Notes: a model not told the origin generated them from the sequence alone. A stretch of 35,504 nucleotides of DNA from Oscillospiraceae bacterium (GCA_017522015.1 JAFXAW010000043.1:1-35504); one strand, 5' to 3'; counted from the stretch's first letter, positions 1-8,744 are shown. Numbers and translations: made by a program.

Positions 1-2322
1 CATCTGCGTCAGGTCGTTGGTGCCGAAGGAGAAGAAGTCGGCCTCCGTGGCGATTTCGTCGGCGGTCAGCGCGGCGCGCGGGATCTCGATCATGGTGCCG
101 ACGAGATACTGCATGTCGCTGCCGGCGGCAGCGATGATCTCGTCCGCGGTTTTGACCACGACGCTCTTGACGAATTTCAGCTCCTTGATCTCGCCAACCA
201 GCGGAATCATGATCTCGGGGACCATTTTCCACTCGGGATGCCGCGCCTGTACATTCAGCGCGGCCTTGATGACGGCGCGCGTCTGCATGGCGGCGATTTC
301 GGGATAGGTGACGGCCAGACGGCAGCCGCGGTGACCCATCATGGGGTTAAACTCATGCAGACCGGCGATGATATTGCGGATGTCGGCAACGGATTTGCCC
401 ATATCGTCCGCCAGCCGCGCGATGTCTGCCTCCTCGGTGGGGACGAACTCATGCAGCGGGGGATCCAGAAAACGGATGGTGACGGGGCAGCCCTCCATCG
501 CCTCGTAGATGCCCTCAAAGTCGCCCTGCTGCATCGGCTCGAGCACGGCCAGCGCGGCCTCGCGCTGCTCCACGGTGTCGGAGCAGATCATGCGGCGGAT
601 GGCGCGGATGCGCTCGCCCTCAAAGAACATATGCTCGGTGCGGCACAGGCCGATGCCCTGCGCGCCGAATTTTCTGGCCTGCGCGGCGTCGTAGGGGGTG
701 TCCGCATTCGTGCGCACGCCCAGACGGCGATATTTGTCGGCCCAGGCCATCACGCGGCCGAACTCGCCGCCGATGGAGGCGTCCGCCGTGGGAACGGCGC
801 CGGCATAGATGTTGCCGGTGGAGCCGTCCAGGCTCAGCCAGTCGCCCTCCCGATAGACCTTGCCGCTCAGGGTGAAGCGCTTGTTTTCCTCGTCCATGGC
901 GATCTCGCCGCAGCCGGAAACGCAGCATTTGCCCATGCCGCGCGCCACGACGGCCGCGTGAGAGGTCATGCCGCCGCGTACGGTGAGGATGCCCTGTGCG
1001 GCCTTCATGCCCTCAATGTCCTCGGGCGAGGTCTCCAGCCGCACCAGAATCACCTTCTCGCCGCGCGTGGCCCAATCCTTGGCGTCCTCGGCGGTGAAAA
1101 CAACTCTGCCGCAGGCCGCGCCGGGAGAGGCGGGCAGCGCCTTGCCGATCACAGGCGTTTTCTTGAGCACATCCGCATCGAACTGCGGGTGCAGAAGCGT
1201 GTCCAGAGAGCGGGGCTCGATCATGGCCACGGCCTCTTTTTCCGAAATCATGCCCTCGTCCACCAGATCGCAGGCGATCTTCAGCGCGGCGGCGGGGGTG
1301 CGCTTGCCGTTTCGGGTCTGCAGCATGAAGAGCTTGCCGTGCTCGACGGTGAACTCCATATCCTGCATATCCCGATAGTGATTTTCCAGAATTTTGCACA
1401 CGTCCACAAAATGCGCATAAGCCTCCGGGAACTTCTCGGCCATCTGCGCGATGGGCATAGGCGTGCGGATGCCGGCGACCACGTCTTCGCCCTGCGCGTT
1501 GGTCAAAAATTCGCCCATGAGCTCCTTCTCGCCGGTGGCGGGGTTGCGGGTGAAGGCAACGCCCGTGCCGCAATCGTCGCCCATGTTGCCGAAAGCCATG
1601 GCCTGCACGTTGACGGCGGTGCCCCAGGAATAGGGGATGTCGTTATCGCGGCGATAGACGTTGGCGCGGGGGTTATCCCAGCTGCGGAACACGGCTTGGA
1701 CGGCGCCCATGAGCTGCTCCTTGGGATCGGTGGGGAAGTCCAGCCCGAGCTTGGATTTGTACTCCTCCTTGAACAGGCCGGAGAGCTTCTGCAGATCCTC
1801 GGCGCTGAGCTCGGTGTCCTGCGTGACGCCCTTTTCCGCCTTTATCTCGTCGATGAGCACTTCAAAATATTTCTTGCCGACTTCCATGACCACGTCGGAA
1901 TACATCTGGATAAAGCGGCGGTAGCAGTCCCACGCCCAGCGGGGATTGCCGGATTTTTTGGAAAGTACATCCACGACGCTTTCGTTCAGACCGAGGTTCA
2001 AAATGGTGTCCATCATGCCGGGCATGGAGGCGCGGGCGCCCGAACGCACGGAGACCAGCAGCGGATTTTCCGGGTCGCCGAACTTCTTGCCGGTGAGATC
2101 CTCAAGCTTTGCGATGTATTCCAGAATCTCAGCCTGAATGTCGTCGCCAATGCGGCGGCCGTCGTCATAATACCGGGTGCAGGCCTCGGTTGTGATCGTG
2201 AAGCCCTGCGGGACGGGCAGGCCGATCGAGGTCATCTCCGCAAGGTTGGCGCCCTTGCCGCCGAGCAGCTCGCGCATGGAAGCGTTGCCCTCGCTGAACA
2301 GATAAACATACTTCTTTCCCAT
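1..2322 (-). CDS. ppdK: Pyruvate, phosphate dikinase (3' end cut by window edge)
   Basis: PPDK interconverts pyruvate + ATP + Pi and PEP + AMP + PPi, and in Clostridia often serves glycolysis or gluconeogenesis in the cytosol. The readable 774 residues show the N-terminal ATP-grasp region (GGKGANLAEM near residue 21, SVRSGARASMPGMMDT near 91). They also show the swivelling phosphohistidine domain with GGMTSHAAVVARGMG, whose histidine falls at residue 455, the number known for the Clostridium symbiosum enzyme. The start of the PEP-binding barrel (GLCRTEHMFF) is present. Family members have about 875 residues, so roughly 100, including the catalytic cysteine near the C-terminus, lie beyond the left edge. 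The ATG has a good site (GGAAAGG) about nine bases upstream. It lies 174 bp downstream of mnmE on the same strand, with no strong terminator between them. Identification is very secure. Confidence 0.97.
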   Translation of the reverse strand, partial: MGKKYVYLFSEGNASMRELLGGKGANLAEMTSIGLPVPQGFTITTEACTRYYDDGRRIGDDIQAEILEYIAKLEDLTGKKFGDPENPLLVSVRSGARASMPGMMDTILNLGLNESVVDVLSKKSGNPRWAWDCYRRFIQMYSDVVMEVGKKYFEVLIDEIKAEKGVTQDTELSAEDLQKLSGLFKEEYKSKLGLDFPTDPKEQLMGAVQAVFRSWDNPRANVYRRDNDIPYSWGTAVNVQAMAFGNMGDDCGTGVAFTRNPATGEKELMGEFLTNAQGEDVVAGIRTPMPIAQMAEKFPEAYAHFVDVCKILENHYRDMQDMEFTVEHGKLFMLQTRNGKRTPAAALKIACDLVDEGMISEKEAVAMIEPRSLDTLLHPQFDADVLKKTPVIGKALPASPGAACGRVVFTAEDAKDWATRGEKVILVRLETSPEDIEGMKAAQGILTVRGGMTSHAAVVARGMGKCCVSGCGEIAMDEENKRFTLSGKVYREGDWLSLDGSTGNIYAGAVPTADASIGGEFGRVMAWADKYRRLGVRTNADTPYDAAQARKFGAQGIGLCRTEHMFFEGERIRAIRRMICSDTVEQREAALAVLEPMQQGDFEGIYEAMEGCPVTIRFLDPPLHEFVPTEEADIARLADDMGKSVADIRNIIAGLHEFNPMMGHRGCRLAVTYPEIAAMQTRAVIKAALNVQARHPEWKMVPEIMIPLVGEIKELKFVKSVVVKTADEIIAAAGSDMQYLVGTMIEIPRAALTADEIATEADFFSFGTNDLTQM

Positions 2323-2496
2323 GTGTTTTCACCTTTCCTTTTGCGCCGCGGCGCGTTGAATTTTGTGTTCCGGGGGAAATTTTGCACAGAATTTCGGATT
2401 GCTAAAAGCGTTTTGCCGTTTTATGACGGCCTTGAGAATTTATCCGGGTTTGAACAAGACAAGACCTGCCTTTCGGCCGGCCTTATCCGGTTTTCC

Positions 2497-3864
2497 TTAT
2501 TTTCCGACGCAAAAACGCGAAAAAATGCGGTCGGTAACATCCGAGCGGACGGTGCGGCCCGTCAGCTCGCCAAGGGCAGAAAGCGCGGCCTCCGCTTCGG
2601 AGAGGGCCGCATCCGGCGCAACGCCGATTTCCAGCGCAGCACAGGCCGCCGCGACGGATTCCCGTGCGCGGGCAACGGCGTCCACCTGACGCGCGTTTGT
2701 GAGAATTTCGCCCGCCGGCACGGCAGAGGGCGGAAACAGCGCAGCCACCGCTTCGCGCAGCGCATCAAATCCGTCCCCCGTGACGGCAGACAGGCGCACT
2801 TCGACCGGCAGATCCTCCGGCAGCAGCGGGGAAACCGGCGCGGCGGGGAGGTCACTCTTCGTCCAGATCAGCACGGTCGGCGCGGCGGCGCGCGCCTCCG
2901 CCAGGAGCGATGAATCCTCTTCCGTGAAGGGCACGGAACTGTCGCACAGAACGAAGATCAGCTCGGCTGCGCGCATCGCCTCGCGGCTGCGCTCCACGCC
3001 CAGCGCCTCGACCTTATCCTCCGTCTCGCGCAGACCGGCGGTGTCCGTCAGGCGCAAAAGCACGTCGCCGAGCGCGGCGCGCTCGGAAATGGTGTCCCGC
3101 GTTGTGCCGGGAATGTCCGTTACAATGGCGCGCTCATAACCGAGCAAGGCGTTAAGAAGGCTGCTTTTGCCCGCGTTCGGGCGGCCGAGAATGGCCGTGG
3201 GCAGGCCGCTGTTCATCGTGCGGCCGTTTTTGAAGCTGTCCTGAAGCTTTTGCAGCTCGGCCTCGGCCTGGCGCAAAGTGCGCAGGTCGGCGTCCAGCTC
3301 GGTGGGCTCAATATCCTCATCCGGGTAATCCACAACCGCCTGAAAATGCGCCAACAGATCCGCGATGCTGCCGTAAACCTGCTCGATACGGCGCGAGAGC
3401 GCGCCGGAGAGCTGCCCCACAGCGTTTTTCGCGGCGGCGGCTGTTTCCGAATTGATGAGGTCCACAACGGCCTCCGCGCCCATCAGATCCATGCGTCCGT
3501 TGAGGAAGGCGCGCTTGGTGAATTCGCCGGCAAGCGCCTGCCGCGCTCCCTGGGCGAAGAGCGACTCCAGCGCCAGACGGAGGACGAGGGGAGAACCGTG
3601 GCACTGCAGCTCCGCCGTTTCCTCTCCCGTGTAGCTGTTCGGCGCGCGGGAGACGGTGACAAGGCATTCGTCGATCACGCAGCCCTCGCGGTCGTGCAGC
3701 TTGCCGAGCACGAGCTTACGGTCCGCCGTTTTGGAAAGCGGCTTGCCGGAATTGGCGCAAAAGACGCGGTCCACCGCGGCAATGGCCCCCTCGCCGGACA
3801 GGCGGATAACGCCGATGGCGGTGAGGCTTGCGCCCGTTGCAATCGCTGCGATCAGATCAGACAT
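2497..3864 (-). CDS. mnmE: tRNA uridine-5-carboxymethylaminomethyl(34) modification GTPase MnmE
   Basis: With MnmG, MnmE builds the cmnm5 modification on wobble uridine 34 of several tRNAs. The 455-residue protein has the full family architecture: an N-terminal tetrahydrofolate-binding domain (about 1-120), a helical domain, and an inserted GTPase domain. Visible motifs are GRPNAGKSS (G1, 227-235, with the K+-binding Asn), TTRDT (G2, about 254), DTAG (G3, 274-277) and TKSD (G4, 335-338, with Thr in place of the usual Asn). It ends in CVGK, matching the conserved C-terminal C-x-G-K with its catalytic cysteine. AGGAGG lies nine bases before the ATG. The usual neighbours mnmG, rsmG and jag are not in this window; the next gene on this strand is ppdK. 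Confidence 0.97.
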   Translation of the reverse strand: MSDLIAAIATGASLTAIGVIRLSGEGAIAAVDRVFCANSGKPLSKTADRKLVLGKLHDREGCVIDECLVTVSRAPNSYTGEETAELQCHGSPLVLRLALESLFAQGARQALAGEFTKRAFLNGRMDLMGAEAVVDLINSETAAAAKNAVGQLSGALSRRIEQVYGSIADLLAHFQAVVDYPDEDIEPTELDADLRTLRQAEAELQKLQDSFKNGRTMNSGLPTAILGRPNAGKSSLLNALLGYERAIVTDIPGTTRDTISERAALGDVLLRLTDTAGLRETEDKVEALGVERSREAMRAAELIFVLCDSSVPFTEEDSSLLAEARAAAPTVLIWTKSDLPAAPVSPLLPEDLPVEVRLSAVTGDGFDALREAVAALFPPSAVPAGEILTNARQVDAVARARESVAAACAALEIGVAPDAALSEAEAALSALGELTGRTVRSDVTDRIFSRFCVGK

Positions 3865-3981
3865 GGTTTCTTGCCTCCTGAGGGAAAATGAGATAAAGAA
3901 TCGGAAAAGGAAATTTTGCGCTGTCCGACTCGCGGGCAGAGGGGAAAGTCCCTCCCCGGGCTCAACTTGGATAATTCACCG

Positions 3982-4010
3982 TCAAAAGCCCCGAAAAACG
4001 GGGCTTTTGA
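3982..4010 (-). terminator. Intrinsic terminator downstream of the SLH gene
   Basis: A perfect 12-bp inverted repeat (TCAAAAGCCCCG / CGGGGCTTTTGA) with an AAAAA loop, about 90 bases past the SLH stop codon. A second, smaller palindrome (CTTCCCC-ggc-GGGGAAG, 4022-4038) lies between it and the stop and may add to termination. Confidence 0.7.
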
Positions 4011-4099
4011 GCAAAGGCAAACTTCCCCGGCGGGGAAGCTTGCAGCGAAACGCGCAGGCAAACCCCCCGTGGGAGCTTTTGCCGGGCTGCGAATCATTT

Positions 4100-5170
4100 T
4101 CAGATTGTGAAGCGCGCACGCACGCTGGGGTCAAACAGACGGTTGATCAACGCGGCGGCTTCCGCGCGGCTGATGGTGGTGTCCGGGCCGAAAGCATGCT
4201 CGGCGAAGCCGGGCGTGTCGGTATAACCGGCGAGGATGCCCGCGCGATACATGGTGTAAATCTCCTCATACGCGTAGTCATCCGCTGCGATATCGGGAAT
4301 TGCCCCGTCCGGAATGTTGTTGATGGCGGTGTAGCTTTCCGCCGGCAGGGTGTTGTAGAACACCCAGGCAAAGTCCCGACGGGTGATCGGCGCGTCATAA
4401 TTTTCAAAGTCCTGCGTGATGATGCCGTGTTCCTTTGCATAGTCCACAAAGTATTGATACCAATTGCCGGTCGGGCAGGCCGTGAGGGTGATGCTGCCGG
4501 TGTAATGCAGCTCGTGCAGGGATGCGGCAAGCTTGACGCACTGCGCGTAGGTGAGCGTGCCCTGCGGCTCATAGGTGGTGGTGGTCATGCCGTGGATAAA
4601 GCTGCGCTCGTACGCCACGAGCACGTCGTTATAAAACCAGTCCGTGGGCTTCACGTCCACAAAGGGATTGACTCTTTCGGGCACGATTTCCTCTGTGAGC
4701 GGCACGGTGCCGTCCACCGCGATGACGGAATCCTGAGAGAAACTGACCACAGCACGCAGATTCTCGCAGGCGAGGTAGCGGTGACGCAGCATGAGGATGC
4801 CGTTTACGGCCTGGCCGCCGACGCTCACGTTCACCAGCGCGCCGGAGGAAATCCGCACCGTCGCAGCGCCGGAGAGCAGGGTGATGTTGTCGCCGAAATC
4901 AAGCGTGGCGGTGCCGCCGGCGCGAACCCGCTTGATCGCGAAAGAGCCGGTAGTTCGCTTGATGTTCGTGCCCAGCTCATTGAGCACCTGCGAGACCGTG
5001 AAGTTAACGCCGGACGCGGTGTCACGCAAAACGGTGTCGGTAAACTCGCCGTCCGTATAATTCTTTGTCAGAAGCGGATCATCCCGGCCGCCCGCCGCGC
5101 CCGACGCCGTGCAGACGCCGCCAAGCAGCAGGACAATGGCGAGAAAGATCGCAATGCTACGAAATTTCAT
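4100..5170 (-). CDS. Secreted protein with three C-terminal SLH repeats
   Basis: A 356-residue exported protein. Residues 1-25 form a signal peptide (MKFRSIAIFLAIVLLLGG, then Ala/Ser cleavage region). Residues 30-160 are a beta-rich domain I do not recognise; its turn-rich stretch around GGTATLDFGDNITLLSGAAT loosely resembles FecR-like folds. Three S-layer homology modules follow, at about 168-220 (VNPFVDVKPTDWFYNDV), 235-276 and 289-347 (GPDTTISRAEAAALINRL). The first and third match the SLH pattern well; the second is weaker. SLH triplets normally anchor proteins to pyruvylated cell-wall polymers, so this is probably a wall-associated surface protein. It has its own promoter, divergent from nadA, and a downstream terminator, so it is likely monocistronic. 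The function of the N-terminal domain is unknown. Confidence 0.85.
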   Translation of the reverse strand: MKFRSIAIFLAIVLLLGGVCTASGAAGGRDDPLLTKNYTDGEFTDTVLRDTASGVNFTVSQVLNELGTNIKRTTGSFAIKRVRAGGTATLDFGDNITLLSGAATVRISSGALVNVSVGGQAVNGILMLRHRYLACENLRAVVSFSQDSVIAVDGTVPLTEEIVPERVNPFVDVKPTDWFYNDVLVAYERSFIHGMTTTTYEPQGTLTYAQCVKLAASLHELHYTGSITLTACPTGNWYQYFVDYAKEHGIITQDFENYDAPITRRDFAWVFYNTLPAESYTAINNIPDGAIPDIAADDYAYEEIYTMYRAGILAGYTDTPGFAEHAFGPDTTISRAEAAALINRLFDPSVRARFTI

Positions 5171-5250
5171 GTATATCCTCCGATGTGCGGAAGCTTTGTG
5201 CCCGAAAGGGCACAGAGCGTTTACATTTACTTACAAACTCACAAACTATA

Positions 5251-5279
5251 CTATAGCACATTCAGCGCCCGACTGCAAG
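5251..5279 (-). promoter_or_regulatory. Sigma-A promoter of the SLH gene
   Basis: Minus strand reads TTGCAG, 17 bases, TATAGT. It points into the SLH gene with a leader of about 75 bases and is back-to-back with the nadA promoter. Confidence 0.65.
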
Positions 5280-5332
5280 AAATTCCTTGCAGGGCAAAAG
5301 CGCCGCTGCGCCGCTGCGCGGATGATTTTCTA

Positions 5333-5361
5333 TTGTGCCCCGGGAAAATATGTGCTATACT
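5333..5361 (+). promoter_or_regulatory. Sigma-A promoter of nadA
   Basis: TTGTGC, 17 bases, TATACT. Predicted start near 5368, giving an unusually long leader of about 275 nt that contains the whole tandem hairpin array. Confidence 0.65.
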
Positions 5362-5384
5362 TTCCCGCAGGAAGCTGCATTCTC

Positions 5385-5636
5385 TCCCGAAGGAGGGGGT
5401 GCAGGAAGCCTTATCCCTCCGAAACGGAGGGCAGAAAGCCGTCCCTCCGAAAGTGAGGGGGCAAGCCGTGTTCCTCCGAAAGCGGGGGAGGAAAGCCATC
5501 CCTCCGAAAGCGGGTGCAGAAAGCCAGCTGTCCGAAACGGAGGGCAGAAACCGTATCCCTCCGAAACGGAGGGCAGAAACCGTATCCCCCCCGAAACGGA
5601 GGGGTCACAGCAAGAGACATTCCCCCAAAGGAGGGG
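5385..5636 (+). repeat. Tandem array of about nine small hairpins in the nadA leader
   Basis: About nine imperfect units with a 28-32 base period. The best units read CCCTCCGAAACGGAGGG (5415-5431, 5557-5573), a 7-bp stem with an AAA loop, followed by a linker resembling CAGAAAGCCGTAT. Further copies centre near 5390, 5451, 5480, 5508, 5536 and 5594. The last (5621-5635, CCCCCAAAGGAGGGG) carries the AAAGGAGG that is the nadA ribosome binding site. Each unit thus pairs an anti-Shine-Dalgarno-like arm with a Shine-Dalgarno-like arm. Several units are decayed on one arm (GTGAGGG, CTGTCCG). Confidence 0.85.
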
Positions 5637-5642
5637 CCAGGC

Positions 5643-6545
5643 ATGAACGAATTACAGGAAAGAATCCTTGCGCGCAAGCGCGAAACAAATACGCTGATTC
5701 TGGCGCATTATTACCAGAGTCTTGAAGTGCAGGATGTGGCCGACGCGGTGGGCGATTCCTTTGCACTCGCGCAGAAGGCGCAGAGCGCGTCCTGCGAAAA
5801 CATCGTGATGTGCGGCGTGCGCTTCATGGCGGAGAGCGCGAAGATTCTCGCTCCGGACAAGACGGTTTATCTGCCGAACGCGGATGCAAGCTGTCCGATG
5901 GCGGAGATGGTCACGCCGGAGGATGTTCTGGCGCTGCGGAAAAAGTATCCGGAGGCGGCGGTGGTGTGCTACGTCAATTCCACGGCGGCGGTCAAGGCGG
6001 TCAGCGACGTGTGCTGCACCAGCTCCTCGGCCGAGCGCATCGTCCGCGCCCTGCCGAACAAGCAGATCGTTTTCGTGCCGGACAAAAATCTCGGCGCGTG
6101 GTGCGCCAAAGCGGTGCCGGAAAAGGAGATCATTCTGTTTTCGGGCTTCTGCCCGATTCATGACGGCGTGACGGAGGAGATGGCGGTCTCTGCCCGCCGG
6201 GCGCATCCGAACGCGAAGTTCGCCGTGCATCCGGAGTGCCGCGCGGAAGTGGTCGGCTATGCCGACTGCGTGGGCTCCACGGCGGAGATTCTCCGCTATG
6301 TGCGCGGCAGCGCGGAGCCGGAGTTCGTCATCGGCACGGAATGCGGCGTGGCGGAGATCCTGCGCCGGGAGTTCCCGGAAAAGCAGATTCATCTGCTGCG
6401 GGAGGATTTCGTCTGCGCGGACATGAAGAAGACGACGCTTATGGACCTCTGGCGTGCCGTGAACGGCGAGCTGCCGCCCATTACGCTGCCCGAAAACGAG
6501 CTGACGGGCGCGAAGCGTGCGCTGGAGCGCATGGTGTCCATGTAA
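5643..6545 (+). CDS. nadA: Quinolinate synthase
   Basis: Condenses iminoaspartate with dihydroxyacetone phosphate to quinolinate in de novo NAD synthesis, using a [4Fe-4S] cluster. The 300-residue protein has the family's usual size. The three expected cluster cysteines are visible: C84 (DASCPMAE), C170 (SGFCPIHDG) and C258 (EDFVCADMKKTT). Other family motifs are AHYYQ near residue 21 and HPEC at 196-199. The ATG at 5643 is chosen over an in-frame upstream ATG in the repeat array because it follows AAAGGAGG and gives the canonical N-terminus. No nadB or nadC lies nearby, unlike the common nadABC operon. The hairpin array in its leader suggests post-transcriptional control. Confidence 0.96.
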   Translation: MNELQERILARKRETNTLILAHYYQSLEVQDVADAVGDSFALAQKAQSASCENIVMCGVRFMAESAKILAPDKTVYLPNADASCPMAEMVTPEDVLALRKKYPEAAVVCYVNSTAAVKAVSDVCCTSSSAERIVRALPNKQIVFVPDKNLGAWCAKAVPEKEIILFSGFCPIHDGVTEEMAVSARRAHPNAKFAVHPECRAEVVGYADCVGSTAEILRYVRGSAEPEFVIGTECGVAEILRREFPEKQIHLLREDFVCADMKKTTLMDLWRAVNGELPPITLPENELTGAKRALERMVSM

Positions 6546-6635
6546 TATCCCCCCCTTGCCGGGGCTTGAACGGAGAAGAGAGGCGCACATTTTGCCTCTT
6601 GAGATAAAAAATAAAAAGCAGGAGGGCTTTTTAAC

Positions 6636-7745
6636 ATGAGTTATAAGGTATTCGTCATCAATCCGGGCTCGACTTCCACGAAGATCGCGCTGTTCGAGGA
6701 TGACAAAAAGCTGTTTCAGAAGAACGTCGATCACGACGCGGAAGAGCTGAAAAAGTTTAAGGAGATCCGGGATCAGCTTCCCTTCCGCATGGAGACCATT
6801 TTGTCCGCGCTCGAGGAAGCCGGCATCTCCCTGGAGGGCGTGGATGCCTTCTCCGCCCGCGGCGGCGGCATGGTCGGCTGCGTCGGCGGCGTGTATGCCA
6901 TCAACGACAAGCTGCTTGAGGACTGCCGCGAAGGAAAGAACGTGCGGCATCCCAGCCTGCTCGGCCCGCAGATCGCCTGGGCGCTGCAGGAGAAGTACGG
7001 CGGCCAGACGTTCTGCGTCAACCCGCCCGACGTGGATGAGCTGGACGATGAGGAGCGCATTACCGGTCTTGCCGGCTGCTTCCGCACCAGCCGCGGCCAT
7101 CCGCTCAATCAGAAGGAAAACTGCATCCGCTATGCCAATTCCCTGGGCAAAAAGTATGAGGACATGAACCTCATCTGCTGCCACATCGGCGGCGGCATCA
7201 CGGTTGGCGCGCACCGCAAGGGCAAATACTGCAGCGTCAATGACGCCGTCAACGGTGACGGCCCCATGGCGCCCACCCGCGCCGGCGCTCTGATCGCGAT
7301 GGATGTGGTCAAGCTCTGCTTCTCCGGAAAATACACCGAGCGCGAGCTCTATGACCGCATCACCAAAAACGGCGGTCTGACCGATCATCTCGGCACCTCC
7401 GATGTGCGCGATGTCGTGGCGATGATCAAGGCGGGCGACAAGTATGCCAAGCTCGTTTACGACGGCTTCATTCTGCAGATCGCCAAGGCTGTCGGCAGCT
7501 GCGCCGTTGCGCTCAAGGGCCAGGTGGACGGCATCATCCTCACGGGCGGTGCGTCCAACGAGAAGTATCTGGTGGAAAAACTCATCAGCTACATCGACTG
7601 GATCGCGCCGATCTCTGTGCAGCCGGGCGAGTTTGAGATGGAAGCGCTGGCTTCCGGCGCCATCCGCGCCATGAAGGGCGAGGAGGAAGTTGTGCTTTAC
7701 ACCGGCATTCCGGTCTTCGAGAACTTCGATTATCTGAAGAACTGA
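6636..7745 (+). CDS. buk: Butyrate kinase
   Basis: Interconverts butyryl phosphate + ADP and butyrate + ATP, the last step of the kinase route to butyrate. The 369-residue protein belongs to the ASKHA acetokinase superfamily. It has the nucleotide-binding phosphate loop INPGSTSTKIALF near the N-terminus, FSARGGGMVG, HIGGGITVGAH and the adenosine loop ILTGGASNEKYLVE. The length and the short acetokinase core fit Buk better than acetate kinase (about 400 residues). The ATG follows AGGAGG by 11 bases. Phosphotransbutyrylase (ptb), usually adjacent, is absent. It may be read through from nadA, since only a weak hairpin (about 6577-6600) lies between. Branched-chain acid kinase activity cannot be excluded. 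Confidence 0.93.
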   Translation: MSYKVFVINPGSTSTKIALFEDDKKLFQKNVDHDAEELKKFKEIRDQLPFRMETILSALEEAGISLEGVDAFSARGGGMVGCVGGVYAINDKLLEDCREGKNVRHPSLLGPQIAWALQEKYGGQTFCVNPPDVDELDDEERITGLAGCFRTSRGHPLNQKENCIRYANSLGKKYEDMNLICCHIGGGITVGAHRKGKYCSVNDAVNGDGPMAPTRAGALIAMDVVKLCFSGKYTERELYDRITKNGGLTDHLGTSDVRDVVAMIKAGDKYAKLVYDGFILQIAKAVGSCAVALKGQVDGIILTGGASNEKYLVEKLISYIDWIAPISVQPGEFEMEALASGAIRAMKGEEEVVLYTGIPVFENFDYLKN

Positions 7746-7770
7746 GCCGCCTGTACCGGGCGATGAAAAA

Positions 7771-7810
7771 GACTCCGGATTCTGAAAGGGAATCCGGAGT
7801 CTTTCTTTTT
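7771..7810. terminator. Shared bidirectional terminator between buk and the GH25 gene
   Basis: A perfect 12-bp stem (GACTCCGGATTC / GAATCCGGAGTC) with a 7-base loop, AAAAA on the left and TTTCTTTTT on the right. It serves both convergent genes and abuts the stop codon of the minus-strand gene. Confidence 0.9.
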
Positions 7811-8744
7811 ATTCGGAATCCGCGGGGGTGGGGGACAGGCCGGCTTGCGCGCCGTCGGTTATTTTATCTGCGAGAACTTCCGTTTCGGGGGTCTTCTCCG
7901 GGTAGATGAAATACAGATCCAGATCGCAGTCCGTTGCCACGCCGGGCACCTGCGCGGTGCAGGAATACTGCCACATCGTGTGCGCGTAGTAAAAATCCGG
8001 CGCGTCTCCGAGCGCCGCCGCCCAGAATTCCATATCTTTCAGGCGGTCGAGCTCATAGAAATGATAGCCCAGGTCGCGGTAGAAGTAGACCGCCGGCTTG
8101 TAGCCCGCGCTGCGGACGACATCGGTGAAGGCGATGGCGCAGTCCGTGATTGCGCTGCCGGGCATGCCCTCGGTGCGCGCGTTCATGCCGTGAAGTGCCT
8201 CCCAGTCATAGCAGACGGGCATGGTCACGTCATAACCCGCGATCTTCTCCAGAAGATAACGCGCCTCCTCGCGCGCCTCCTCCGGCGTGATGGCCTGCGA
8301 GAAGAAATAGACGCCCACGCGCAGCCCGTTTGCAAGTGCGCCTTCCATGTTCGCGTGGAAATACTGATCCTCCATCAGCGAGCCCTTGGTGTAGCCGCGG
8401 TAGCCGACGCGAATCATCGCAAATTCCACGCCGTCCTGCGCGACGGCGGCCCAGTCAATCTCGCCCTGATGTTCGGAGACATCAATGCCCCGAAGCGCCT
8501 CGGCTCTGTCGCCGATATAGTCTATGTAGCCGTCCGCGGGCACAAAATCCGCTTTCCGAAGCGCCATGGCGGGCACGTCCTCATAGAGCTTCACCCAGAC
8601 TTTGTTTCCGCGCCCGTCGGGCACGAGCACCTCACCGGCATGGGGATCCGGCGTCGGAGGCGCGGGTTCTTCACGACCGCAGGCACACAGCACCGCAGTA
8701 AGCAGAATCAGGCCGAGTAATATCAAAATAATGCGTTTTGTCAT
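7809..8744 (-). CDS. GH25-family lysozyme-like lipoprotein
   Basis: A 311-residue exported muramidase-like protein. Residues 1-22 are a lipoprotein signal (MTKRIILILLGLILLTAVLCAC, lipid-anchored on C22), followed by a Pro-rich linker and a GH25 domain from about residue 85. Family signatures are GIDVSEHQGEIDW (catalytic-site Asp88), FAMIRVGYRGYTKG, GVYFFSQAIT and VCYDWE (Asp180/Glu182). These enzymes cleave the beta-1,4 bond between MurNAc and GlcNAc, so a role in wall turnover is likely. The start is set by GGGAG six bases before an ATG that begins the signal peptide; upstream in-frame codons have no such support. Monocistronic, with its own promoter and the shared terminator. Confidence 0.9.
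   Translation of the reverse strand: MTKRIILILLGLILLTAVLCACGREEPAPPTPDPHAGEVLVPDGRGNKVWVKLYEDVPAMALRKADFVPADGYIDYIGDRAEALRGIDVSEHQGEIDWAAVAQDGVEFAMIRVGYRGYTKGSLMEDQYFHANMEGALANGLRVGVYFFSQAITPEEAREEARYLLEKIAGYDVTMPVCYDWEALHGMNARTEGMPGSAITDCAIAFTDVVRSAGYKPAVYFYRDLGYHFYELDRLKDMEFWAAALGDAPDFYYAHTMWQYSCTAQVPGVATDCDLDLYFIYPEKTPETEVLADKITDGAQAGLSPTPADSE

Noticed and set aside
238-2913. An 891-codon open frame on the plus strand opposite ppdK and mnmE; similar long frames oppose the SLH gene and the ABC transporters.
   Set aside because: These are antisense frames kept open by the GC-rich codon bias. They have low-complexity His/Ala/Arg/Gly-rich translations, no recognisable domains, and oppose secure genes.
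5385-5636. CRISPR array in the nadA leader.
   Set aside because: The period is too short (28-32 bases in all), the linkers are repeated rather than unique, no cas genes are near, and units decay gradually.
5368-5642. NAD-sensing riboswitch or NiaR operator for nadA.
   Set aside because: Sequence is explained by the tandem hairpins; I see no match to known NAD riboswitch cores or to a NiaR palindrome, though I could not run a covariance model.
5514-5642. An earlier in-frame start for nadA inside the repeat array.
   Set aside because: It would add repeat-derived residues, has no proper ribosome site, and the canonical N-terminus starts at the ATG after AAAGGAGG.
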